Numbered from the stretch's first letter, positions 25,789 to 38,071 are shown. The stretch: DNA of 64,000 bases from Combretum micranthum (GCA_024138025.1 JAMXBD010000014.1:310001-374000); one strand, 5' to 3'. The notes: generated by a model from the sequence alone, not told the origin. Numbers and translations are program-made.

Positions 25789-25929
25789 CTTACTAATATT
25801 TTCTATATAAATTAATATTATTCTAAATGTAGTTGCGCGTACCCTACCACTTACAATCTGTCAGATTAAAAAATTAGCTTATCCACCTTCTTCCTTATTT
25901 TCAACATGTGCAGTTGTGTACTATGATAC

Positions 25930-25962
25930 GGTCAACTCTGTTCCTCTCTTTCTCTATAAATA
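25930..25962 (+). promoter_or_regulatory. Likely MYB core promoter (W-box core and TATA box)
   Basis: TATAAATA at 25955-25962 is the best TATA box upstream of the MYB start. A transcription start about 30 bases downstream would give a 5' leader of roughly 125 bases, CT-rich as is common in plants. GGTCAA at 25930-25935 is the complement of TTGACC, a W-box core for WRKY factors, 20 bases upstream of the TATA box. Both are motif matches only. Confidence 0.55.
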
Positions 25963-26116
25963 TTCCCCTTCCGTCTAAACATTCTTCATCGAACTCATCC
26001 AAAGTATAACATTTTCACTCTCTCTTTCCTCGTTAATCACAAACACAAACAACCATAGTCGTCTAAGTACCAAAATCCAAAATTCAATACACAGTTGAAA
26101 ATAATCAACCCAAGCT

Positions 26117-27282
26117 ATGGAGTTTTATGGTAATCCGTTGATGGATGCTTTTGGGTCGTCGGTGTCATCAGGGAATAGTGAGGAAGAAGGTGATCTGAGA
26201 AAAGGGCCGTGGACGGCGGACGAAGACGCCATGCTCGTAAACTACGTTCATGTCCATGGTGAAGGCCGATGGAACAATGTTGCCCATTATTCAGGTACTA
26301 ATATATGACTTTTAACCCATTCGGATTTTTGTGGCAATACAATACAATACGAGTATTGACATATGCTAAATTTTTTTGTGATTTTCAGGATTGAAGAGAA
26401 CGGGCAAAAGCTGTCGATTGAGGTGGTTAAATTACCTACGTCCTGATGTAAGACGAGGAAACATAACACTCAAAGAGCAGCTTCTCATTCTCGAACTCCA
26501 TTCTCGTTGGGGCAATCGGTAATTATTACATGAAATCATGTGCAACATAATTTGTTATATTATATAGTTCTAATTTTTATGATTTACTCATGGTCGGACT
26601 ATCTTTTTTTAATTATGGTTTTAAATTTTAATTTTTCAGGTGGTCGAAAATTGCAAAATACTTACCGGGAAGGACGGACAATGAAATAAAAAATTATTGG
26701 AGAACAAGAGTACAAAAGCAAGCAAAGCAACTCAAATGCGATGTTAATAGTCAACAATTTAGGGATACAATGCGTTACGTTTGGATGCCACGCTTGGCTG
26801 AAAGAATTCGAGCTTCCGAGTCTGCTGATCATCAGAGTACTAATATCCTAAGTAATAATGATGTTATTGGACCAGTTGATCCAATTAGATCACAATTGAA
26901 CGGTATCTCCACCAATCATATGCTGTCATATACTGATAAGCACGAATTCCCAGATATGGATGTGAATTTGATATCCGAGGTATCAGGTGTTTCGTCTGAA
27001 TCCTCGGATGTGCAAGTCTCATCCATGTCGGGTCTAACTGAATGTACTTACGACATGCCGGGCAATAATAACTGCGGAGATCATGTGCAAAGTGGGTTGG
27101 GGTTGAGGCCCAATGATCAAACGGGCCAAGTGGGCTGGCCTGGGGAACCAAGATTGAATAAACCATGCGATGAGCATAGCAGTGCTTGGTTAGGTGGTGA
27201 AGATTCACTGGACGACTTTTGGACTGAAGAGAACATATGGTTTCTGCAACAGCAGCTGTCTGACGAGGATTTGGATTTGTGA
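26117..27282 (+). CDS. R2R3-MYB transcription factor, subgroup 20 type (three exons)
   Basis: Exons 26117-26294, 26389-26518 and 26640-27282 join in frame through GT-AG introns of 94 and 121 bp, giving 316 residues. Intron positions are the usual plant R2R3-MYB ones: after the glycine ending the R2 helix region, and inside 'GNRW'. R2 (about 27-78) has Trp at 32, 52 and 72. R3 (about 79-130) has the plant-typical Ile85 in place of the first Trp, then Trp104 and Trp123, with '[13 protein letters not shown]' in the recognition helix. WMPRL (151-155) is the subgroup-20 signature (the Arabidopsis MYB2/62/78/108/112/116 clade). The bHLH-binding motif of R3 is absent. The acidic, Trp-rich C terminus (about 291-316) could be an activation domain. 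Clade members act in the nucleus in stress, jasmonate, senescence or stamen programmes; which role applies here cannot be told. Confidence 0.96.
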
Positions 27283-27320
27283 TTGTGAAGAAGATTCTTA
27301 CGTGACGCAACTTGAGATTG

Positions 27321-27326
27321 AATAAA
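27321..27326 (+). terminator. Polyadenylation signal of the MYB gene
   Basis: AATAAA lies 39 bases after the stop codon, the only perfect match close to the gene end. Plant signals are loose, so cleavage may use other sites further on. Confidence 0.5.
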
Positions 27327-27339
27327 GAAATTAAGTTAT

Positions 27340-27875
27340 TATTTTTTACGATTAGAATCCCATTAACCAGTGCTCTGCTAAAAAATTTAGTAAAAAGGAG
27401 TTTTAGCGTCTATTACATAACATACATATAGAATAAAAAGGTACACGAAAAGTTTTTTATTCTAATGTTTTAACAAGTACCCAGGAGGTTCTTTAACATT
27501 TTTCTTAGAATTATTTTTTGGTGGATGACCATTGTACACGACACGCCTTGGAAAACAGTGTACAAATAGGACTTTTATAGGCGACTAGAAAGAATTGTTT
27601 CGTTTCTTTTCTTTTTTTTTTTTTAATTTCTCTTTTTCTTTGACCATGTTGTAGATTACAGTCATTTCTTGTATTGATAAATCTTTATAAGTTGGCTCAT
27701 GAGTCATTTGGATGTATATATTCACATGTTGCCTTTAAAATAGCGATATCTAATTATTATTATTACATTTTGGTATCTATTTGCAACCTAGTGTGATTTA
27801 AAGGACTATAACATAGATACATCATTTAGAATTCATTAATTATGTGTAAAAAAAAGAATATAATTATAATATCAT
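27340..27875. other. MYB 3' flank, no gene seen
   Basis: AT-rich, with two similar phrases, 'ttaaccagtgctctgc' (about 27364) and 'ttaacaagtacccagg' (about 27469), that may be remnants of a small element. No gene. Confidence 0.4.
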
Positions 27876-28390
27876 TATAATATCCCTCAAATATAGATGA
27901 TGGAACTCTAATGATAGATGAGCTTGTTAAACGTGCTTTAGGCAGAACAATCATAAGATGAGTGACCTCCTGGAAAGCTAATACCTAAGGATAAAACTAT
28001 GCGGGATGTGACCAAAGTAGATAATATCTCAGTGGACGGAGATCCGGACATTACAGATGGTATCAGAGTAGTTTAGCAACCAGATGTGGAGGAGCATCCT
28101 CCTTGTCTGATGTGGTTTTAAACCTGTGTAACGAAACTAATGAGACATCAGTTCTATAAGTGGGAAAGTATGTAATACCCTTCAAATATAGATGATGAAA
28201 GTTTAATCACAGAGGCGTCCTTTGGTTTAATGACTTTGAATTCGTTGGAACTCTAAAGTTAAGCCTACTCTGGGCAAAACAATCCTACAATTGGGTGACT
28301 TCTTGGGAATCAGTTAACACCAAGGACAAAACTATGTAGCATCTTGCCAAAGTAAACAATACCTTAATAGGCAAAGTTCTGAGTCTTTAA
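27876..28390 (+). mobile_element. TRIM (terminal-repeat retrotransposon in miniature)
   Basis: Two direct repeats, 27876-28055 and about 28171-28390, share an opening of the type TGTAATACCCTTCAAATATA (T.TAATATCCCTCAAATATA in the first). They also share 'gggcaaaacaatc', 'gtgacttcttggga', 'aaaactatg' and 'ccaaagta' words in order. Two bases after the first LTR is TGGTATCAGAG (28058-28068), complementary to the 3' end of initiator tRNA-Met, so it is a primer-binding site. A purine-rich 'agtgggaaagta' lies just before the second LTR. The internal domain is only about 115 bp and noncoding, so it must move in trans. The second LTR keeps a stretch lost from the first. Confidence 0.85.
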
Positions 28391-28972
28391 AAAGATGATT
28401 TGGCATTTACCTTGCGAATTAAGCACCTTTCAACTAGCATAACAAAAGTACTCGTTAATTTGTCCCCAAAAAAAATAAAAAATAAAAAGATTGAAGTTAT
28501 TTTGAAGTAATTTTCACCGTATCAACTTTGTCTTTCCTCTTTCTTCATATAGAAATTGAATTCCACAGTGAAATACAAATAATACATAATGCTAATAATA
28601 GGATGAAAAAGATCGAGGAGCATTCAAAGATTCACTCCGAAAATATACATATGTCATTAGATAGTTTTCATTTTTTTATCGTGTAAAAAAATTACATAAA
28701 TATCAATTAAACGAAATTAATTACATAATTACCATTGCAATATGTATCTCCAAAATGAGATCTTTGTATATGCAAAACCTTTACCATATTGCTTTTACGA
28801 CATAAGATATTTTTATAAAATAGTATATTATATTTTTAACATGCAAATATATAACACTAGTATTTTAGTAATTCTTTTTATACAATTTATGTTTTGGTGA
28901 TTTATTTTAAAAAAATAATGGTAAATCTAAATGCTATCTTATATCTAAGAGTAAAAAGGATAATATTAACTC
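28391..28972. other. Spacer, no gene seen
   Basis: AT-rich DNA with A-rich runs and no credible frame. Confidence 0.5.
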
Positions 28973-29158
28973 TAAAGGAGCTTCTACAGTCCCGTCAACG
29001 GGATTATTCTGCCAATAATCTAATCATTAAAATAAATATGGTAAATGGAATATATATTATTTTAGGGATTCGATCATGATTGGATATAGTATGAGCTATT
29101 AGATATTGATGGGATTGGTTCCATCAAAATTAATAGTTGGACCATAGAATTTTTCTAA
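28973..29158 (-). mobile_element. MITE, family M2, copy 3 (reverse orientation)
   Basis: Read on the minus strand it is collinear with the other M2 copies. It begins 'agaaaaattctatggtcc' and contains 'attaattttgatgg', 'atccaatcatgatcga' and 'catatttattttaatgatt'. It ends 'gacgggactgtagaagctcc'. The two ends are imperfect inverted repeats. Confidence 0.65.
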
Positions 29159-29739
29159 TCGTAATTCATTGGGGGTTGGAATTTAGAAGTGTGGGTGAAG
29201 CAAATCTCACAATAGGGGACGGATAAAAAAAAACATATTAATTATGACATGAAAAAAAAAAGTTATTAAAGAAAATAAACAAATGAGGAAAAAAAATAAA
29301 AGAAAAGGAAGTTGATGCAGCTTTTATATTGGAAGACGTAGAGGTAGCTGCATATATATCCTTAACATTGAATATTTTTGAATCTCCATATATATTGTTA
29401 TCTCCTTAAGCTAAAAATAAGTTTTTTCATCTAATATAATAAAATATTCCATAAAATATTTTAGAGTCGGGGAGGACTAAGTAATTTAAACTTAAAATGC
29501 ACCTTTCAAATACAAAATAATAAACCCTCAATCCTAGATTCCCTTTCCCTTCTTACTTCTTAAACCCTTCCTAGAACCTAATTCCATTAGTATGTGCTTT
29601 GGAAAACTCGCAATTTCTTTGAAACCAAAGGCAAATCTAAATACATTGAGACAGAAAGAAGACCATGAACTCTTTTCATAATTGTTCTTAGATAATCTTC
29701 TATGGACCACTAATAACTCTCTATAACATGTTTTGATGA
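29159..29739. other. Spacer, no gene seen
   Basis: AT-rich. A 73-codon minus-strand open frame (29534-29755) shows no motif. Confidence 0.45.
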
Positions 29740-29825
29740 GAATCACTAATAACATATTGGAAGATTAAGATATCACAACTCAGAATCACTTATAGCATAT
29801 TGGATGATTAAGGTATCACAACTCC
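29740..29825. repeat. Two-copy 43-bp tandem duplication
   Basis: 'gaatcact' to 'cacaact' is repeated at 29740-29782 and 29783-29825 with a few differences. A separate 18-bp doublet ('aagtttaaaataaatgct') lies at about 30026-30062. Confidence 0.8.
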
Positions 29826-30175
29826 TAAGAGATTCATGGAATCCATTATTTATTGTTTTTAAAAAAATCTCTCATGGATCAATAGTAACATTAAGATGTT
29901 ATTGACAAGAGATCATATATAACAATGAGAACAACCATTAGATAGTAAAGAGTATGAGTTTGTCGTATAAACTCCGTTTTTCCATGGGAATTATACTTAT
30001 AAGGGGAATTCATGATACATAGAAGTTTAAAATAAATGCTTAAAGTTTAAAATAAATGCTTATAAAAATGCTGACAACCTCAAGGTTAAGGTAACAAACT
30101 CTCATCTTGATCTTGTAAATTGTACATGAGAATATCAATGATATGGTAATCAGTCATTATGAACTATAAGATATC

Positions 30176-30435
30176 AATGTTTGTAAGTTAGTTTGTTTAA
30201 GGTGTCAACATTTTGAGTGATTAAAAAAAAAATCAATCTCTTACAAAGCCAAATAAATTATATATTTGTTGAGAAAAATTGAAGAGAAATAATAAAAGAT
30301 TATCCAAACATTTAAACTTCAAATAAACTTTACAAAATGTTAATACTTTATTTGATTCATTTTATGAAATGTTGATTCTTATTTTTAACCACTCTCGAAA
30401 TATAGATATATTTTATTAATTTATACGCAAATGTT
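30176..30435. mobile_element. Foldback MITE, family M3, copy 1
   Basis: Left-arm words 'gtttgtttaaggtgtcaaca' and 'gtgattaaaaaaaa' are mirrored by right-arm words 'aaatgttgattc' and 'taaccactc'. It is collinear with the better copy at 31170-31455. Noncoding. Confidence 0.45.
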
Positions 30436-31169
30436 TGTATCATTTTAGGTAGTTCAACTCAATATATTATGGGTTTTGCTGAAAATATTTTAGGATTATA
30501 AGAGGAGGACAAGACTAAAAGATGATATTTGCTACCTCTACCTTTTATATGATAAAAGTCAATAGTTCATGTGGAGTTAGATGAATCAAATAAAGAGCGA
30601 TTGGAGAAGAATCAAATCATAGAAAACGCTATAACTTTAAGAAAAGTATACGAGAAAATTTTGAAAAAATTAGGATGGATCAGCATGGGAAGGAATCCGG
30701 ACCAATCTAGAGGGAAAGCATGACATTTTGCAAAGCAGTCAAATCAGGTCTATTGACCGCGTCAGGTTAACCTCCCAAAATTGACTAACAGTTTTACCTC
30801 CATCCCAAATGACAAAATTCCATCAAGGTTATCTTAACCTAACCCCTATTTCAACTCGATTCTAAAACTTTGGAATTTTAAATAAAATTTGAGAAATTTT
30901 AGGGAAAAACCAGAAATTTATTACTTAAAAAAATTTTGGTTCAAGAGTAGTCCTTGATATATGGTTACAGTCATATTATAATAACATTTAAATTTCTAGT
31001 GTTTACATGAGCATTAGGTAAACAGTTATGGCTGATTGTTGTATGGGCATGATATGTTTAGTATTATTGGAATAATTAATATTTAAATCAAATGATGTTA
31101 TTCATGTTGCATGTGTTTGGATGAAAATATTATGTACAAAAAAGTAAATTACATAAAAATATATCAATA

Positions 31170-31455
31170 TTTGATGATAAGTTTATTTAAGGTATTAATA
31201 TTTTAAGTGGTTAAAATAAAGAATCAATGCTGTGAAAAGTGAGTCAAAATAAGGAACTAATAATTTACCATTGATAAAAATTAAGAAAACTTAATTAAAA
31301 ACTATTTCAAACATTGATACTTTAAATGAACCTTATAAAACATTAATACCCCATTTGATTCACTTTCGTCAAATGTTAATTTATTTTTTTAATCACTTGA
31401 AACATTGATATTTTAAATGAACTTACCAACAAATGTTAAAACCTTATAGTATAAT
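31170..31455. mobile_element. Foldback MITE, family M3, copy 2
   Basis: Left arm ('aagtttatttaaggtattaa', 'aagtggttaaaataa', 'gtgagtcaaa') and right arm ('ttgattcact', 'ttttaatcacttga', 'attttaaatgaactt') are roughly complementary over more than 100 bases with an AT-rich centre. The arms themselves contain internal repeats. Noncoding; ends approximate. Confidence 0.55.
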
Positions 31456-31579
31456 TTATCCTATCCAAAAACCTTTGAAACTATATAGATTCATGTTTTC
31501 TTTTAAATTGTTTCTTGGAACCTGCCTCATTTGTTGTTATATCTATTTTCAAATTTAGTTTCTATCGATAAGTCTTTTG

Positions 31580-31850
31580 GATCTTTTGATTCACTGGATG
31601 TAGCATAACCATTGTGGTCCTGGGATCATTTAATTTGTTGAGTGTCGTATAGCATCATCATGATGTTACAAATCTTTTGATTTGTTGGTTATGTCATAAC
31701 CATTGAGGTCTTAAGACCCTTCATTCTGTGGAACGTGGCGTCAACATTGAGGTCATAAGACCTTTTAATCTACCAAATGTGGTGTAACCATTAAGGTCTT
31801 CAGATCTTTTGATCCAACAAATGTGACATAGTTATTTAGCTCTTACTAAC
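31580..31850. repeat. Degenerate tandem repeat, about 44-bp unit, about six copies
   Basis: Successive units follow the pattern 'gatcttttgat..gttgaatgtg.cataaccattgaggtctt'. Unit starts lie near 31580, 31624, 31671, 31714, 31758 and 31802. The copies are substantially diverged, so the array is old. No frame runs through it. Confidence 0.75.
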
Positions 31851-33118
31851 CATATAGGTATTGGGATGTTTGGATCTTGTGTTTGCTGAAAATTACCATA
31901 AGGTTTTGGGATCCCCAAATCCACTATTTGTGGCGTTTTCTTTTTTTTCTTTTTTTTTTTTTTGTTTTGGAAGCAGATGAGAAAATATATTTTTGAAAAT
32001 TTATTTTTAGGGTCTGGTTCCAGTTAATTTACGTTCATGGTTAAGTTATTGTCTTTCTCTTATGGCTATGATAATTGAATAATTAATTTAATCTGTGTTG
32101 TTTGATTATTGTTAATTATTTTAAATCGTATATGGTGCTCTATCATATGTTTATTTATATAATGGTTCGTATTGGACATTTTTTTGCCATTCTTTCGTTT
32201 TGATGTTTGGATGATGACATCAAATTCCATCATTATTTAGGGAAACAAGTTGGCCGCTAGTGGTGGGTCGAAATTAGTTACTATAAAGGACAAGTATTAT
32301 ATTGATTTCTCTGGTAAATTAAAGATGTTAAGAAGATTGATTCGATTTCGTTCATGGAAAAAAGATTTAGCTTTAGTCAATCAGGTTTTTACATTGTGTA
32401 GAAGTTTTGCAAAACAATCGTGTTTGTTGAATTTCATGGTGTCGATTTTCTTTTGAGGCTATTGGAAACAGTGATTTTAGAGCTTTGTTTGCTTGTACCA
32501 TGGCATGTGGCGCAACTTGTGGCACCTCAGATTCAGAGCATGGTATAACTTACCATATCTTTACAATTTAATGGTATAAATATCATTCTCTCAACCATAT
32601 AAACTAAGATTAATTTTCTGTATTTGTATACTTACAGTAGATATCGTAATTAATCTAAACGATTCATTGGTGCTTTCATTGAACTTAATCTAAATAATTT
32701 ATGTGTTATCTTCGATATTTATACATGATAAGTAATTATTAATAATTTTTTAATAAATGATCGTATGAATAGTTTAAAAATTATTTATCATTTCATTTAC
32801 ATGCTAAGTATGACGCAAGTAGCCATTGAATTTTTTCCTTCCACGCACGAAAAATCGACATGGGTGCTTCGGGCTCCACCTGCGCATACGAAGGTTCATT
32901 ATTCGGAATAAGACGTGGCTGCTTTGACCACGGAAGCTGATGCCACAGAAGCGTTGAAGCCCATACGTTAGTGTAGTAGTCAGAGCAATCTAAGAAGCAG
33001 CCAAGTGTTTGGGTCTGCATCATTACAAGTAGACGCCGTAGTGGGAATTCTTTTTAATGTAAGCATTTGTGGGTCCCGATGCCATCACTGCTTACGTTAG
33101 CTTCACATGTTCTCAAAG
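31851..33118. other. Spacer with a GC-richer island at 32790-33110
   Basis: The island is clearly less AT-rich than its surroundings and carries a 76-codon minus-strand open frame (32793-33023). I do not recognise the translation. A 68-codon plus frame at 32250-32456 is also unrecognised. The island could be a gene-end or regulatory fragment, or a transposon remnant. Confidence 0.3.
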
Positions 33119-33150
33119 AAAAAAAAAAAAAAAAAAAAAGAGAGAGAGAG
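33119..33150. repeat. A21 followed by (GA)n
   Basis: A run 33119-33139, then GA repeats to 33150. Confidence 0.9.
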
Positions 33151-33381
33151 TATATGTTGACTAGAAAAGGACAGGCTTTAATCATGGCTGGGTCAGCGTG
33201 GAAATTAACTTTTTATTTTTGTCGATTTAAAACATAAACATGATGTTGGATTCGTTTTGGTTGGTCATTTCTAATCCTTGAAAAAAAATTCTGTTATTAT
33301 CATTAGCATCATATTATCTAAAGTGGCCGCTTGTGGTAAAATGAAAAGATTGGCGTAAGAAGCTTATATAGATTAAGCCAT

Positions 33382-33563
33382 GAGAAAATTCTATATTTTC
33401 GTTATTAATTTTAATGAAATTAGTTTGATTATCATTTAACAACTTAGATTATATTCAATCGTGATTGAATTTTTAAAATAATTAATATTTTATTTATTAT
33501 ATTTATTTTAACGGCTAAATTATTGATAAGATAATCCAATCGATGAGAATGTAGAAGCGCTCC
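33382..33563 (+). mobile_element. MITE, family M2, copy 4
   Basis: Begins 'gagaaaattctat', contains 'ttaattttaatgaaatta', 'attcaatcgtgattga' and 'tatatttattttaacgg', and ends 'gagaatgtagaagcgctcc'. Collinear with the other M2 copies. Confidence 0.65.
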
Positions 33564-36500
33564 AAGTTAAGTTAACTATGATTTTTATATTAAATGTGGT
33601 TGTTTGAATTTAGAGGACTTTGTCAATTGGAAATATTCATTAAACCATATAAATTATAACCAAAACGAAAAGAAAATCTAAATTAAGATGGAAAAGAGTA
33701 ACAACGAAGAAAGTAAAGGAGATTTGGTATATTTTGGATATGTGTTGCCAATGGTTATGAACTTCTTTTTTAACTAATATCTTGCTCAATGGCTGGCTGT
33801 TACTTGACATCTCTTTATGCATTTGAGTTCAAATTGTATGCCTAGATTAAATTAAAAATTAAATAATAAACCTTTTAATCATGCTTTATTTCTATTTTAG
33901 TTATAACCTTATCCCTTCATAGTTTATTTCTTTAATATTTACCCTTTTAATTGAACGAGTCAGACTAATGTCATGGAACTCCAAGTCCTTAATCTTATCA
34001 AATGATAATGTCTCTGACTCATCTTGCACGAGAAATTCTTGTATGTATATATGTAAACATCTCTAACCAAGACCCAACTTGGCCCAACCTTAGCTAGTTT
34101 GATCCACCAAGTGGACCCATCGTGGTCCGCAAGTCCACTAGCAAGACCTGGTGGGTCCAAACAGGTCCTCTTAAAAAGTTAAAAAATAAATAAAAATTAA
34201 TATATACATTAAAAAAGGATGGATCGGATCTATCCCGACCTACCCTAGACTCGATGGGTCTACAGGTTAGACTCGCCCTATTTCCTACCAGGAATGGTTA
34301 TGAGTCCCAAAAATTTAAACCCAAACCCGGCAAATCTAACCCAAACTGCACTTTGGAGACATCTATATATATATATATATATATATATATGCTACTATAG
34401 ACCAATAATCTAATTAGCTCCTTAATTCAATGCAACCTACCTTTTTTTTTTTTTTTTCACGCAAATCCAATAGATCTAGTGGTCCAAAATACATGCTTCA
34501 CGGGTGCACGGTGAATTAGAAGAAATATTCATCTTGCATACTGCATCTTCATTGATCCATCTATCATCAAAGGGAGCCTAGCCAGCTTGACTTAAATCCT
34601 TAGGGTAAGGCGTATTATTGCCGTTTGCTTTCCTTGTCTAGCCTAAGTTATAACTTATAATGGTATACTAACGTTGTTCATGCATTTGTTAAACTTTTGA
34701 GTTCATCATTCACTTTATGAGATGCCAACGTGAGAGTCCTACACTTATCTTTAAAAAACAATGTCACATGATCACTTTTTGCATTGCATCTCTTTACAAA
34801 AGAAATTTTGCAACATTGCCATACAATATTGGATGTATCCTCGACTGTCTTTGAATTCGAATGTTGATTATGACAACACTTATTTTTGTATTATTTTATT
34901 TGAAAACATGTCTAAGTTTCTGTGTATTTTCACTTTACATAACTTCTTTCTTCTTCTTCTTCTTCCTCCTCTTCTTCTTTTTATTATTAACATTATTTGG
35001 CCTGTGTGCAATATCACTTTTCTTACTCAGTTTTATTTCTTTTCTTCAATTTTATAACTTGAGTCTTTATATTTTTTCAGTTTACAAATATGTAGTATGT
35101 GTTTGATGAAATTTTGATTTAAATAGCCTTAATATGATTAGAGGAATAATATAACAGAGATATGCAGAGTAAAAGTTGAAAAAAAAAAGTGAAACGCTTA
35201 GATTATTCAACTGAAAAATAAAAGATGAAAAAAAGGATATACAGAGTAAATATATCCAAAAGGTTAAGTCATTTAGTTGCCCAAATATTCAGAGAAAGTG
35301 AAAAAATATAAACACGTAGGTATGATTCCTTTTGTAATTATCCTTATCCATTTTGCCCTTGTATACTTAATACCTCCCATGGCCTAATGATTAAGATACA
35401 AGAAATTGTGCATCCCTGCCATTTGCGATGATTTAGTCCAAAAAACAAAGAAACAAATAAATAAAGAGGCGATTGTAAGATCACTATTGGAACGTTGGTC
35501 ATTCTTTTAATTTTTTATCTGAAATTAAAAAATTACAAAATGCAAAACTAAGTCAAACTTTTTTATTTTAAAACTATCATATGCTGAATTTTGAAGATGA
35601 TCGGATCTGATTGTAGTGATCACGTGTATATATTTTCTGGCTTGTGCTACACGTGGCTTCAAAAGAGTGACTTGGCAATAGCACGTATTGATACGTAAGG
35701 ATGACTTATGGAGAGATGACAGGGAGGAGGAGTAAGCAATCTTAGATAGCTTAAACGCATGCGTGACAGGTGGAGAAGCTATACAGCATCAACCCCATAG
35801 TTCTTGGAGAGTGGCAATGCGTTTTTTGTTTTAATGACTGTTTGATCTCTGTGATTACAATCCGACACCACGACAGCGTTTATCTGAATATTTGAAGTCT
35901 TGTCCAATGAGGAGAACTCCTAAAGTATTATAGAATTTGGTTGTTGACAGTATCCATTAGATTGCAAGGTGTGTCAACGGCTCAAATAAGTCTTTCTTTT
36001 TATGAATCCTTTCATGGGCTCATTTTGAATTTAAGCCCATGGAGAGCCTCTTTTAAGTACATGAGCTAATCTGAGAAAAGTTAAGAGCGAACAAGCCGAT
36101 CTAATGATCCTTACTCCAAGCCCACCATGCCAAATCTCCCATAAGTCATCCCAAAATATAGATTTGACTCTTTAAGCTTTGTCACTTAGCCCAAGAGGCC
36201 AATCCAAATATTTTAATGTAATCAAATTAGCCCTCTACACTTTGCCCCCTGACCAAAATTTTTTTTGACAGAGTTCAAGTATTTTGGGCATTATTTGCAT
36301 TTATGTACAATTTGATTAATACTCGATGTATGATGCTATCAAGTGTTTTAATAGAGTTAAAATTTCCACTTGTCATAAATGAGTCGTCGAATATAAATCA
36401 AGTGCTAGCACTACAACTAACTCTATTGCATATAGTTGTATTGTAGTGCACAAACTTATAGTACCACTAGTTACATTCACCATATTATGTGTTTCCAAAT

Positions 36501-37109
36501 GACATTGCCCCCATGATATCGTTTAATGTCCATATTGGGAATACATAACTCTTTATATGCTCATTAGACCTTATCGTGATAATAATAGTAAAAAATAAGC
36601 AAGGAAGTTACAAAACAGTTCCTCTTAATAATAAATATAAATCATGAACCCAGTACTCCATAGGAAATTATTATTTTTACCCTCATAAAATTTGGCAAAC
36701 GGCGTACGAATCAAAATAAACTGAAATTGGTGTGTGTGTGTGTATATATATATGTTTTTTTTATATGATATGCATTCTGTAACTCCACTCTTAAAGTTTA
36801 TCGATCTGCAAGCTTAGCATATCAAATCAAAATGGACTTCATATTGTGAATTCTGATTGCCCAAGGATCACAACACTCATATTTAATTTGCATGCTCCTC
36901 ATCATCGGATATCGTAGCATTATTATATATGTGTATGTATTGCATAGGATGACATTGACCACGTTTCAAACAGAAGCTTCTTGGACAATTGATATCAGCC
37001 ACGTCCTTAATATAAATCCAAATCCCTTAAATTAGACTTGAACCTTTTTGTATCGTGACATTCGAAACATTCTTCAAGCCCAATGTTTATCCTCAAATTT
37101 TTTTGATCC

Positions 37110-37151
<42 letters not shown>

Positions 37152-38071
37152 CCAAACCTTTCTGCAATCAAGTCAAATATCGTCCCATCCGTTTTTTTTT
37201 TTTTTAAATTAATCCAGTATCATATCATCGAATATTATATAAACACATTTCTCTTCATATACAAAAATAAAGAAATCATATTTTCTAAACCTTCTCTATA
37301 TCCTTTCTTGACCCAAACATTGATGACATTTCATCTATAAATCACTTAAACTTCATTGCATATCAACCTTAAATCGATCCCAAATTCTCACAATTAATTC
37401 GGAATCCCTTAATATTTTGAATTTGAATTTTTTTTTATCCACATTTATAACGTGTCTACCGTGGCCATATATAAATATATATGAAGCTTTCCCTTTTCCA
37501 ATTTGTGACTGATAAAAGGTCGATCCTTTCCTTCCTTTTTTTTTTTTTTTTTTTTTTTTTATTGTCATGCTTTCTTGACGAAAGAACCTGGTTCGTTCAT
37601 CGACGATAGGAATCACGATCAAGCACCAAAGCAAAATAAATCAACTTGTCGACTTGATATTTTAGATGACAACGACCAAAGGCAATACTTATGATGGTTG
37701 CGCTTCTTGAACTTCTTTTTGGTAACTTGGTATAATGGTGCATTCAGGAATACTAAACATAAATATTCACTTGTGTACTCCCTCTTTTTTTTTTTTTTCC
37801 TCATATATCTCCATCGTCAAATTGCATGTATCAATACCAATAATGGTTCTATAGCGGTGACGAACTTTGACAGAACGACTTCAACTTCAATAGTGTGTGT
37901 TGGGGGGGTGGTGTTGGGGGTGTGGTTGTGCGCCCCAATGCCATATGCATGTATATAAGTTGCCATAATCAATGTGAGAAAGTGTAATATTTGCTTGCTT
38001 GCTTCTATCTTTCTTGCACGATCTGCTTGTTAAAAGGCATCAAGACGCTATTGAGTAACAGCTATTATATT
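33564..38071. other. Long gene-free region with microsatellites
   Basis: No credible gene in 4.5 kb. Simple repeats: TA at 34364-34390, CTT-rich at 34945-34985, GT/AT at 36730-36754, AT at 37113-37149 and T25 at 37536-37560. At 36407-36450 'gcactacaact' and 'agttgtattgtagtgc' form a hairpin. Between 34040 and 34350 GGTCC/GGGTTT-like words suggest an old hAT-type element, without clear ends. Two ACGTG cores (about 35622, 35649) stand in an otherwise anonymous stretch. Confidence 0.45.

Noticed and set aside
26885..27310. 141-codon open frame antisense to MYB exon 3
   Set aside because: It lies entirely opposite a well-supported exon, and its composition is what the reverse of that exon gives. 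No splice, promoter or motif evidence.
34861..35106. Hydrophobic open frames that look like a membrane peptide
   Set aside because: Poly-Phe/Leu arises from a CTT/TTC repeat.
35374..35410. tRNA-like 'atggcctaatgattaaga', possible SINE box A
   Set aside because: No box B or cloverleaf could be found downstream, so neither a tRNA gene nor a SINE can be supported.
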